DNA of 64,000 nucleotides from VRUE01 sp963725085. GTDB taxonomy: Bacteria; Actinomycetota; Thermoleophilia; Solirubrobacterales; 70-9. Shown here piece by piece: positions 50,386 through 57,361 of this stretch (the first letter of the stretch is position 1; each line of letters begins with the position of its first letter). Below the pieces are notes generated by a model. The model did no database searches. It saw nothing but the letters and a program-made list of their open reading frames with translations, and was not told the DNA's origin. The translations under genes and the position numbers were made by a program. The DNA lies in the NCBI GenBank assembly GCA_963725085.1, contig CAVRXM010000005.1, forward strand, positions 434,001 to 498,000, in the 5' to 3' direction.

Positions 50386-50817
50386 CTACGTGCCCGTCGG
50401 CCCGGTCTTTCTCCGGCCGGGCACCCGGTTAGCGAGGCGACCCATCGGCTCCACCGCCCCCTGAAGCGTGTCAACGCTCTGGTTGAGCTCGTCGAGCGCC
50501 CTAAGGAGCAGCCCCATGGTCTCCGGTAGCTGGGCGAGATGGCGCTGGACCTCAACCAGCACCGGCATGGCCTCCTCGATGGCCGCCATCCTGCCGTCCA
50601 TTGCCCCCAGAACACTCGTCGCCTCCGCAACGCGCGCCATGTCCTTGCGGATTCCGACCAGGGCATCGGTGTCCCCGGCGACCTGCTCCAGCGCGCGCAC
50701 GACATCGCGCAGCAAAGCCGTGTTCCTGGCGATCTCAGGAATCAGCCCCACTGCCTTGTGCACACCCGCAGGCAGCGAGGAGAGACGATCGAACGAGGGG
50801 AGGCCAAGTGGGCTCAC
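50386..50817 (-). CDS. Coiled-coil protein, partner of a phasin-like gene
   Basis: 143 residues, helical with extended hydrophobic heptads: LPAGVHKAVGLIPEIARNTA, LLRDVVRALEQVAGDTDALV, MPVLVEVQRHLAQLPETMGL, LLRALDELNQSVDTLQGAVE. No membrane segment. Such proteins can cover hydrophobic granule surfaces; with the phasin-like gene 9 bases upstream this suggests polyhydroxyalkanoate granules, by inference. GTG start at 50817. Confidence 0.5.
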   Translation of the reverse strand: MSPLGLPSFDRLSSLPAGVHKAVGLIPEIARNTALLRDVVRALEQVAGDTDALVGIRKDMARVAEATSVLGAMDGRMAAIEEAMPVLVEVQRHLAQLPETMGLLLRALDELNQSVDTLQGAVEPMGRLANRVPGRRKTGPTGT

Positions 50818-50826
50818 GGCCGTGGC

Positions 50827-51138
50827 CTACTGCTTCTTGCCCGATGCCCCCAGTGCCTCACCGGCGCTGTGGACGACGTTGGTCAGGAAGTCGTACTGCG
50901 TCTTGACGAGCCTCTCCGACATCTCGAGCGCAGAGTCGATTACCTCCTGCCGCCTGGACGGGTTCTCGCCGTGCGGTGGCAGCGCCTCATCGACGGACTC
51001 CATGAACTTGCGCACTGCCTCGATCGCTTTTCTCTGGCTCCCTTCGATCTGCGAGAGCACCTGCTCGGACAGCTCAGTGGTTTTCTCAACCGCGTCGGGA
51101 CCGGATGCATCTTTGGACTTTTTGGCTGCGGTGGGCAT
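50827..51138 (-). CDS. Phasin-like helical protein
   Basis: 103 residues. ELSEQVLSQIEGSQRKAIEA, VRKFMESVDEALPPHGE, VIDSALEMSERLVKTQYDFL, TNVVHSAGEAL. This pattern (two amphipathic helices, then TQYDFLTNVV) is like actinobacterial phasin-type proteins that bind storage-granule surfaces. ATG 51138 is preceded by GAGGAGG. The first gene of a leftward pair. No PHA synthase in the window. Confidence 0.55.
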   Translation of the reverse strand: MPTAAKKSKDASGPDAVEKTTELSEQVLSQIEGSQRKAIEAVRKFMESVDEALPPHGENPSRRQEVIDSALEMSERLVKTQYDFLTNVVHSAGEALGASGKKQ

Positions 51139-51519
51139 TTCGCCTCCTCGTCGCGTGCTTTGCCTTGCACCCGGGGCACCTGATGCAAGTGTCTTCGTCA
51201 CGAATCTATGGCGTGTTCCTGAACATTCATCCGGGAAAAACCCGCGCTCCGACTGCGGAGCTCCCGCAATGTCCAGTTGGCGGGCCGTAGCGCGCAGGGT
51301 CGGCTCGCCCTCGATCGCATCAATCGGGCCGTCGGAGGCAGCGGTTCCCGGCTTGTCGATATCTCGGAGGCAGATCAGAGGCAGGCTGAGGGATGAATCC
51401 GCTTGAGGAAGCGGGTTGCGGCGCCTCCGTAACCAATCCGCCCCATATGCGGCTTTGCGGTTTGCTGCTTCTCGAAGCAGTCGAGGTCGCCCCCTCGTGG
51501 CTACGGCCCGGCGCGCTCT
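51139..51519. other. 381 bases without a recognised gene
   Basis: Includes the leader of the phasin-like operon. Rightward frames (51393-51701) overlap the small barrel gene and have no ribosome-binding site or family pattern. No structured element stands out. Confidence 0.4.
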
Positions 51520-51810
51520 TCAAAGGACGGGACGCACGACGAGCATCCCTCGACTCGATACCAAATGCGCCAGGTCATCCTCCAAGCGTTGGACGTGTTC
51601 GCTCGCCTGTTGCTCAAAGCGCTCCACTCCGTGGATCTCCGCGATCAGCACGTAATCGGCTGAACCGATCGCTTGTCCGGGCACGTCCGCCGGCCGCGTA
51701 AGACGCCAATCCGACACCGTGTCCAGCGACCCGCGGACGATGTCGCGATCCCCCGTCATCAGAAGCTCAAAGTCCTCGGCCATCTCCGGCGAGCGCAGCT
51801 GAAACCACAT
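51520..51810 (-). CDS. Small ferredoxin-like (ABM/Dabb-type) barrel protein
   Basis: 96 residues: WFQLRSPEMAEDFELLMTGD, SADYVLIAEIHGVERFEQQA, SEHVQRLEDDLAHLVSSRGM, LVVRPVL. The strand-helix-helix-strand pattern ending in a short strand is that of dimeric alpha/beta barrel proteins (antibiotic-biosynthesis monooxygenase or stress-responsive A/B barrel families). ATG 51810 preferred; longer starts exist. Function unknown. Confidence 0.45.
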   Translation of the reverse strand: MWFQLRSPEMAEDFELLMTGDRDIVRGSLDTVSDWRLTRPADVPGQAIGSADYVLIAEIHGVERFEQQASEHVQRLEDDLAHLVSSRGMLVVRPVL

Positions 51811-51913
51811 GAGAAGGGTCGCGGGAGGACTCATCCACGAAGCGTATTGGAATGATCGCACTGGATCGCTTCCAGCCCACCAGATTTAACTTGCTAGAGC
51901 GGTTCTGCGGTGC

Positions 51914-51955
51914 CTCACAATCCGTCGGTCGCTGGTTCGAGTCCAGCCCGCCCCA
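51914..51955 (+). repeat. Third tRNA 3'-end copy (outer att)
   Basis: CTCACAATCC through GCCCGCCCCA: one difference from the other two copies (C for T after CTCA), otherwise identical over 42 bases. Marks the outer boundary of the hot spot. Confidence 0.8.
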
Positions 51956-51987
51956 TTCTTGAGGGAACTGCCAGCCCCGGCAGCGTG

Positions 51988-52512
51988 TCAATCTGATTGC
52001 AGGTGATCCTGGACCGCTCGGCGGAACGATGTTGGGTCGATCGCCGGAAAGCGGTACAGCTCAGGCTCGATCGCGTCGAACTGGGCTCGGAGGTCCGTCG
52101 GGTGCACCAGGCCGCGGGCGATCATCTCCTTGACGTCCTCCAAGTCCTGAGCGTGACCGCGCTCGATCTTGGAGAGGGCCTGGGCGACTGGGTCGAAGTG
52201 GTGAAAGGAGACGCTGCCCTCGCGGCGGATCAGTGGGCTTCGCTCCTCCCATTCCGGGGGAAGGGGAATGAAGTCAGAAGGCGCGGCCAGCTCCACGTTG
52301 AGGTTCAGCTCCTCCTTCAGCCGCGGTATCTCCCGCAGGATCTCGTCCCGGTCGGGAATCAACTTGATGTCGACGTCGATCGTCGATTCCCGCCAGCCTT
52401 CCAGCACCGCGGTCGCCCCCCCGGTGAAGTAGACGCGGCTGTCGACCCTGACCGTCCGGCCCAGCTCGCTCATGAAACGCTCGATGCGGCTCGAGTCGGC
52501 TAGCTCGCGCAT
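51988..52512 (-). CDS. Nucleotidyltransferase-fold protein (DUF6036-like)
   Basis: 174 residues. The nucleotidyltransferase pattern is seen as VYFTGGATAVLEG followed by STIDVDIKLIPD (the G-G-A-T and D-x-D of the active site). The C-terminal half is helical and acidic (HAQDLEDVKEMIARGLVHPT, DAIEPELYRFPAIDPTSFRR). Proteins of this type often pair with a small partner in AbiEii/MNT-like toxin-antitoxin pairs. The start overlaps the end of the upstream partner gene by 13 bases. Confidence 0.6.
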   Translation of the reverse strand: MRELADSSRIERFMSELGRTVRVDSRVYFTGGATAVLEGWRESTIDVDIKLIPDRDEILREIPRLKEELNLNVELAAPSDFIPLPPEWEERSPLIRREGSVSFHHFDPVAQALSKIERGHAQDLEDVKEMIARGLVHPTDLRAQFDAIEPELYRFPAIDPTSFRRAVQDHLQSD

Positions 52513-52778
52513 GCGGCCGCTCGCTCGAAGCTGACCAGCCGGCGGATCAGGGCGTTGTAGTGGGAGTGCGCCGCATCGCCCCTCTCGCGGGCGAGGGCTT
52601 GGTAGAGCTTGTGCTCCGGCGAGGCAATTGGCCTCGGCAGGTCGATGCCCAGCGAGCGAAGCCGCGGCGCGCCGATCGAAACCAGAAGCGCCTCAGTGGA
52701 CTCTTGGCCGGCGCTCAGGTCTGCGACTCCGCGCCGAACCAGATCGGCACCCGGCAGTGTCTCAGTAGGAGCCTTCAT
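52500..52778 (-). CDS. Small partner of the nucleotidyltransferase gene
   Basis: 92 residues: RRGVADLSAGQESTEALLVS, LGIDLPRPIASPEHKLYQAL, SHYNALIRRLVSFERAAA. Helical and charged; no family recognised. It lies directly upstream and overlaps the nucleotidyltransferase gene on the same strand. The size and coupling fit an antitoxin or HEPN-like partner, which is inference. Confidence 0.5.
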   Translation of the reverse strand: MKAPTETLPGADLVRRGVADLSAGQESTEALLVSIGAPRLRSLGIDLPRPIASPEHKLYQALARERGDAAHSHYNALIRRLVSFERAAACAS

Positions 52779-53061
52779 TCGGTCGAGGGTAGCGGCCCCC
52801 GTTCTCGAAATGCCTAGGAGAGCCTACGGGCCGCACCTCCCTGTTGCATGACCTCTAGCGTCGATGGAACGACGCTAGAGCTGCGATGAGAAGCGACACG
52901 GCGCGATCTGGGTCAGCAGCCAGAGGTCCGGGAGGGTTTCAGGCAGCGTCTGATTGACGAATCGGCGCTCCTGGCCGTCGTCAGACACGCCCGCCGTGGC
53001 GACCGCCCGCTCACCGGGAACTGATCAATTAGGCTGGCTCTGCCTCTGAAAGGGAGCAAGT
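52779..53061. other. Divergent intergenic region with a hairpin
   Basis: A perfect 10-bp stem CTCTAGCGTC / GACGCTAGAG (52853-52880, loop GATGGAAC) lies here without a T-run. The rest shows no recognised feature. AGGGAG at about 53051 serves the next gene. Confidence 0.4.
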
Positions 53062-53724
53062 TTGAGGTCGAGCCGGAAACTGATCGCTCTGATTGCCGCG
53101 GTTTGCGCGGTCCCGGTGATGGCGGCGCCGCTGCTGGATGCGGCCGACGCTCGAAAGCTGCCCTGCCCCTGCCCGGGCGAACACCACCACCGTCCGAAGA
53201 CCAAGACCCTGGTCGGCAGGTACAAGGGGTTGACCGAGGAAGGCGGCTCGGTGAGCTTCAGGGTCACCGCCGATCGCAAGATCGTCAGCCTCACCCTCAC
53301 CAACGCGACCCTGTACTGCCTCAACAAGGCCTCAGGCAAGGACCCGCTCGGCGAACCCGAATCCACGAAGCCCCTCGCCTCGATCACCCATGAGGGTCCG
53401 ATCGCGATGCGTGGGGTCTCGAAAAGGTTCCCGCAGGGCAAAGAATTTCACCTCAGCGAACCAGCGCCCGAAAACGCGGCGCGGCAGAGTGGCATCTTCA
53501 AAGGCCAGGTCGTAGGCCTGCTGGAACTGACGCGTGCCGGCGCGATCGTGCTGCCCGAGAAGGGCTTCATCGGAGAGGTTCAGTACGAAATCGCCAACGG
53601 GCCCACGCCCTTCCCGTCCTCGGCGAACCCCGCACCGGTCTGGGCCCCCGGCACCGAATGGTGCGTCACGAAACCGATCGACTGGAAGGCGAAGAAACCG
53701 GGGTCACCCGGGTACGTCCCCTAG
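53062..53724 (+). CDS. Secreted protein of unknown function
   Basis: 220 residues from TTG 53062 (preceded by AGGGAGC). Signal peptide LIALIAAVCAVPVMAAPLLD. The mature part has a Cys-His cluster (KLPCPCPGEHHHRPKTKT) and a beta-rich domain: GGSVSFRVTADRKIVSLTLT, LYCLNKASGKDP, and CVTKPIDWKAKK at the end. The CPCPGEHHH stretch could bind metal. Composition is that of the other small secreted proteins in this accessory region. Confidence 0.6.
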   Translation: MRSSRKLIALIAAVCAVPVMAAPLLDAADARKLPCPCPGEHHHRPKTKTLVGRYKGLTEEGGSVSFRVTADRKIVSLTLTNATLYCLNKASGKDPLGEPESTKPLASITHEGPIAMRGVSKRFPQGKEFHLSEPAPENAARQSGIFKGQVVGLLELTRAGAIVLPEKGFIGEVQYEIANGPTPFPSSANPAPVWAPGTEWCVTKPIDWKAKKPGSPGYVP

Positions 53725-53737
53725 ACTCCCCAGCGAG

Positions 53738-54316
53738 TTGGGCCTCTTCAGTCGCAAATCGAAGGACGCTGGAGCTGCCGGGCCGGCTCCGGCGGAGATG
53801 CGAGGACGCGCCGCGGAGATCGATGACCCGAGCGGCCTCGGCTGGGAGGTCGTGTGGGAGGCGCTCAAGACCGAGCCGCCCGCTGACGATCCCTCGACGA
53901 TCACCCAGGAACTCGGGCTCGGCGAGGAACGGGAGCTATCCCAGACGACCAGCGACATGCCCGCGACCGAATTCAGCGGGAGCCGGAACGGGCGAGAGGT
54001 GGCCCTGCGGATGGGCGTGGTTCCCTCCGCCTGGCGCGACCGGGGCGCAAACGAGGTCCAGGTGAAGGGGTCGGTCCTGCCGTTCAAGGTCCGCGAAGAC
54101 GATGGCCGCCTCGTCGCCGAGCCGGGCGCGCCCTCCGAGGTCGAAGAGCTCCTCGCCGGCCTCGCGCCGGCCCCCGACGTCTGGCGCGATCTCGAGGTCG
54201 AGGGAGGGCCCGACGGCATCCTCGCTCGCCGGCCGATCAAGATGAAGGGCAACCCCCAGGGCTACGTGTACGACCTCTGGCTCGTCGAGCGCCTCGCCGA
54301 TCGCCTCGGCGCCTAG
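53738..54316 (+). CDS. Hypothetical cytoplasmic protein
   Basis: 192 residues from TTG 53738: LGLFSRKSKDAGAAG, then DDPSGLGWEVVWEALKTEPP, RNGREVALRMGVVPSAWRDR, EVEELLAGLAPAPDVWRDLE, and ending PQGYVYDLWLVERLADRL. No membrane or signal segment. Alpha/beta, acidic. I do not recognise it; similarity to domains measuring light- or ligand-dependent states is not supported. Confidence 0.5.
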   Translation: MGLFSRKSKDAGAAGPAPAEMRGRAAEIDDPSGLGWEVVWEALKTEPPADDPSTITQELGLGEERELSQTTSDMPATEFSGSRNGREVALRMGVVPSAWRDRGANEVQVKGSVLPFKVREDDGRLVAEPGAPSEVEELLAGLAPAPDVWRDLEVEGGPDGILARRPIKMKGNPQGYVYDLWLVERLADRLGA

Positions 54317-54352
54317 ACCAGACTCGCGCAGCCGGCCAGATTTGGCTCGCGC

Positions 54353-54673
54353 TCAGCGGCAGACCCAACCGGCGGGATAGGCATCGGCTTTGACGCTCAG
54401 CCCAGCGGTTGAAGTCCTGGTAACGACCATTCTGTCCGTGCAGGTCTGGGCTTCGCGACGCACGAAGGCCACGCCGGAGACCTTCGCCGCCGAGATCCTC
54501 CTGGTGCTTCGCACCCCGAATGCGTCACAGGTGAGAGCACAGGCCTGCTTGGCCTTCTGTTCGATTTCCCGATGCGCTTGGACGACGGTCAGCGAGCTGG
54601 CTGCGGCAACTGAGGTCAGCAGGGCCATCGAAACCGCGAAAATGGCGGCGATGGAGAGGGTGAGACGCTGCAT
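54353..54673 (-). CDS. Secreted small protein of unknown function
   Basis: 106 residues with signal peptide TLSIAAIFAVSMALLTSVAA. Mature part: VQAHREIEQKAKQACALTCD, AFGVRSTRRISAAKVSGVAF, and four cysteines (KQACALTC, QTCTD, GWVCR), likely two disulfides. Family not recognised. Confidence 0.55.
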   Translation of the reverse strand: MQRLTLSIAAIFAVSMALLTSVAAASSLTVVQAHREIEQKAKQACALTCDAFGVRSTRRISAAKVSGVAFVRREAQTCTDRMVVTRTSTAGLSVKADAYPAGWVCR

Positions 54674-54770
54674 GGATTGGACTCCTTCTTCGAGGTTTGT
54701 CGCTTCTTAGCGATGCCCCGGCCAACCGCTCCCCAAGGGCGGGTAAAGACTCGACAACGGCAACACGGCG

Positions 54771-55994
54771 TTACCCGGATGAAGCGACTCGGCTCTGGGC
54801 CGCCTGCTCGACAACGTCGGCCGCGGCCTCCGCGCCTCCGTAGCTCTCGATCGCGGTCGCCATCCGGCGGGCTCCGTCGCGGAGATCCTCGGAGTCGAGG
54901 ACGGCGAGGACCGCTTCGCGAATCCGTTCGCTCCCCGATTCCGGGTCCAGCGAAACGCCGGCGGAGAGGGCTTCGATCCTCGCCGTATTGTCCCCCTGGT
55001 CGCGGCCGAGCGGCAAGCAGACCATCGGCAGGCCGGCGGCAAAGGCCGCCATCGCAGTCCCCATCCCGCCATGGGTGATGACCAGGTCCGCCCTGGGAAA
55101 GATCGCCGAATGCGGCACGAAACGCTCGACCCGGACTCGCGGATCGAGCGAGAGCTCCTCCGGGTCGAGCGCGAGCCCGGTGAGCACGAGGGTCCTCAGC
55201 GGCAGCGGGGCGAGGGCCGAGGCAATCCGATCGAGGAGGTCCTCCTGGTGCATGTAATCGCTCCCGAGCGTGACGACGACCAACGGACGCCGGTCGGATG
55301 GCGGCCATGGTGGTTCCCAAGGCGGCGGCCCGGCCTCCTCGAAGATCGGCCCGACGTGGACCAGGCCAGGCGGCGCATCGGCGCCCCAGTCGTCGAACTC
55401 GCGCGGCATCGCGACGATCGCGGCGGCTGCGCGGCGGGCAAGGGCGACTGACGTGGTCATCGCTTCGGGCCCAGGGCCCGGCACCTCCAGCAGCGGCGCC
55501 CCGAGGCCGGTGCGCAGGCGGTTCAGCTCCCTGAACTGCCAGCGCCAGCCCCACTGTCCCTCGCCGTCGCCCTCGGCGACTCCGCAGAAGTCGTGCGTGA
55601 GGTGGAACAGGAGCACGGTCGGGAGCCCGAGCAGCTCACCGAGCCCGGCGGTGCCGCGCAGCAGGCAGTCGACCACGAGCACGTCTGGCCGATCACGATC
55701 GAGCTCCCCGAGAACCGCCCTCGGCAGCTCCTCACCGATGACCAGGCCGTCGAGATAGGTGAACTGGTCCTCGACGGCTCGGCCCCGCGAGGCGTCGAAC
55801 TCAAGCGCGGCCGGCCACGGGGCGTGGCGCGCGCCGGCGTCGGCGACGCGCCCGGCGAGGCCCTCCGGGGCGAAGACGCGAACCCCGTGGCCGCGTGCGG
55901 CGAGCGCCCTGGCGAGGCCGAGCATGGGCTGCGTCGCCCCACCGCCCTGCCAGGTGACCAGGGTCGCCTCGATCGGTGATTCTTGGCGAGTCAC
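54771..55994 (-). CDS. GT1-type (UGT/MGT-like) glycosyltransferase
   Basis: 407 residues. N-terminal acceptor domain with TLVTWQGGGATQPMLGLARA and DVLVVDCLLRGTAGLGELLG; C-terminal donor domain with RPLVVVTLGSDYMHQEDLL, RVERFVPHSAIFPRADLVIT, and HGGMGTAMAAFAAGLPMVCL (conserved His and Gly-rich UDP-sugar loop). Related in type but clearly diverged from the enzyme at 35939. Natural substrate unknown; likely a lipid or secondary metabolite. Start ATG 55994. Confidence 0.82.
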   Translation of the reverse strand: MTRQESPIEATLVTWQGGGATQPMLGLARALAARGHGVRVFAPEGLAGRVADAGARHAPWPAALEFDASRGRAVEDQFTYLDGLVIGEELPRAVLGELDRDRPDVLVVDCLLRGTAGLGELLGLPTVLLFHLTHDFCGVAEGDGEGQWGWRWQFRELNRLRTGLGAPLLEVPGPGPEAMTTSVALARRAAAAIVAMPREFDDWGADAPPGLVHVGPIFEEAGPPPWEPPWPPSDRRPLVVVTLGSDYMHQEDLLDRIASALAPLPLRTLVLTGLALDPEELSLDPRVRVERFVPHSAIFPRADLVITHGGMGTAMAAFAAGLPMVCLPLGRDQGDNTARIEALSAGVSLDPESGSERIREAVLAVLDSEDLRDGARRMATAIESYGGAEAAADVVEQAAQSRVASSG

Positions 55995-56003
55995 TCGGTC
56001 CTC

Positions 56004-56492
56004 TTAGCCCGACGCCGACCTTCCACCCCAGTCCTCGGGGCGCACGTCGCGCAGAGTTTGAGTCAGCGTCCAGCGGTGGCCCCAGGGGTCGATGAACGAG
56101 GACTGGCGCTCTCCGTACTCGAAGTCCCGGGGCTCCTCGACGATCGTCACCCCGGCCCTCCGGACGCGCTCGTGCACACCGGCAACGTCGTCCACCCTCA
56201 GCATCACCGATTGGGTGACCCCGGGCCCGGACGGCGCGGTCCGCTCAGCCGTCGCATCGGCGACGATCAGCGAGCCTGCGGCGAAGCGCAACTGGGCCCG
56301 ATGGTTCGGGCCGATCCAGACGCGCTCGACGAAGCCGAGCACCTCGACCATCCAGTCGACCGCCGCCCGCACGTCCGGATAGGTGAGGACGGGTATCACC
56401 GGGCCATCGGGCGCTGAGCGATTCTCCGGCACGGGCCGAGAATAGTCATCGACCTCCGCCGCCAACCGAACCCTCTGTGACAAGGCGCTCAT
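56004..56492 (-). CDS. VOC (glyoxalase/bleomycin-resistance fold) protein
   Basis: 162 residues. VIPVLTYPDVRAAVDWMVEV, LGFVERVWIGPNHRAQLRFA, QSVMLRVDDVAGVHERVRRA, EPRDFEYGERQSSFIDPWGH, RWTLTQTLRD. The pattern of paired beta-alpha-beta-beta-beta units and the end DPWGHRW are typical of the VOC superfamily. The metal-ligand His/Glu set of glyoxalase I is not complete, so activity is open. Start ATG 56492; upstream in-frame residues are not family-like. Confidence 0.75.
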   Translation of the reverse strand: MSALSQRVRLAAEVDDYSRPVPENRSAPDGPVIPVLTYPDVRAAVDWMVEVLGFVERVWIGPNHRAQLRFAAGSLIVADATAERTAPSGPGVTQSVMLRVDDVAGVHERVRRAGVTIVEEPRDFEYGERQSSFIDPWGHRWTLTQTLRDVRPEDWGGRSASG

Positions 56493-56529
56493 AGCGAACG
56501 GCACCGCCGGGCTCGCCGTACCCCACAGT

Positions 56530-57138
56530 ATGAAACGGAGCCGCAAGAGGATCACGGTGTTGGCAGCGGCCCTCGCCGCCGTCGCACTGGCGGCGGTGGC
56601 CGCGGTCGCAGGCGCGGGGCTGCGTGACTCTCCAACCGCCACGGTGCTTCACCGCTCGAGCTTCGCCTGGCTGCACCCCGGGGGGGCGCCGGCCCCCTGG
56701 TCGAATTCGAGGCTTCCCGGCTCCGAAGCAAGCCTGCCCGTTCCCCCCGGCTGGCGCCACGAAGCGGGCGACGCGGGCACCCGGACCGAGGTCCAGAGGA
56801 CGGCCTCGGGTCGGATCGCCGGCTACCTCAACGCGACGCCCCGCCAGGGAACCGAGAGCCTTAGCAACTGGACCGAGTTCCGTGTCGATCACAACCGCGA
56901 TGAGGGCGATCGCGAAGTGAGGCTTCTGGCCGGCGCGACCGGGCTCCGATTTCGATCCGCCACCGGCTCCTGCGTCCTCGACTCCTACCGCACCGAGATC
57001 GGCCGTCCATATCGCGAGATCGCCTGCATCGTCTCCGGGCACTCGGCGACGACGGTGATCGTCGGCGCCGCGCCACCGAGCCGCTGGGAGACCGAGGCGC
57101 CGACGCTCGAGCAGGCCATCGACAGCTTCATCACCTGA
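56530..57138 (+). CDS. Secreted or membrane-anchored protein, unknown
   Basis: 202 residues with an N-terminal hydrophobic segment (ITVLAAALAAVALAAVAAVA). The outside part: LPVPPGWRHEAGDAGTRTEV, GRIAGYLNATPRQGTESLSN, FRVDHNRDEGDREVRLLAGA, RSATGSCVLDSYRTEIGRPY, REIACIVSGHSATTVIVGAA. Two cysteines. Beta-rich; no family recognised. It starts 38 bases from the divergent VOC gene and is followed by the His-rich peptide gene. Confidence 0.55.
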   Translation: MKRSRKRITVLAAALAAVALAAVAAVAGAGLRDSPTATVLHRSSFAWLHPGGAPAPWSNSRLPGSEASLPVPPGWRHEAGDAGTRTEVQRTASGRIAGYLNATPRQGTESLSNWTEFRVDHNRDEGDREVRLLAGATGLRFRSATGSCVLDSYRTEIGRPYREIACIVSGHSATTVIVGAAPPSRWETEAPTLEQAIDSFIT

Positions 57139-57169
57139 CCAACCCCAGAAAAACGAAAGGAGTAACCAG

Positions 57170-57358
57170 ATGCTCGCAATCCAGGCAAAGAGAATGGCAG
57201 CGCTGGCCGCGGTAGTGGCAATGGTCGGAGGCGGAACGACGTCCGTCGCGGCCGCCTCTCACCACCGCCATCATCACCGCGGAATTCCCCAGCACAACCT
57301 CGGCGACCACGACGCCGACAACAATGGGGGTCCCAGCGACGGCGACGGCGCGATCTAA
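57170..57358 (+). CDS. Secreted His/Asp-rich peptide
   Basis: 62 residues. A signal peptide (MAALAAVVAMVGGGTTSVAA) is followed by a short mature tail with seven His (SHHRHHHRGIPQHNLGDHDA) and an Asp/Gly end (DNNGGPSDGDGAI). AAAGGAG lies 7 bases before the ATG. Its stop is 3 bases before the cyclase start, so the two are likely co-translated. His/Asp-rich tails can bind Ni, Zn or Cu (inference). Confidence 0.6.
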   Translation: MLAIQAKRMAALAAVVAMVGGGTTSVAAASHHRHHHRGIPQHNLGDHDADNNGGPSDGDGAI

Positions 57359-57361
57359 GTC

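Larger units (their letters stand above)
50340..51955. mobile_element. Second tandem segment at the tRNA site (1.6 kb)
   Basis: Lies between the second and third copies of the tRNA 3' sequence. It has no integrase or other mobility gene and carries a two-gene phasin-like operon and a small barrel protein, all host-like in composition. It may be a deletion remnant of an older island or a satellite moved by the neighbour's integrase. Confidence 0.5.
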
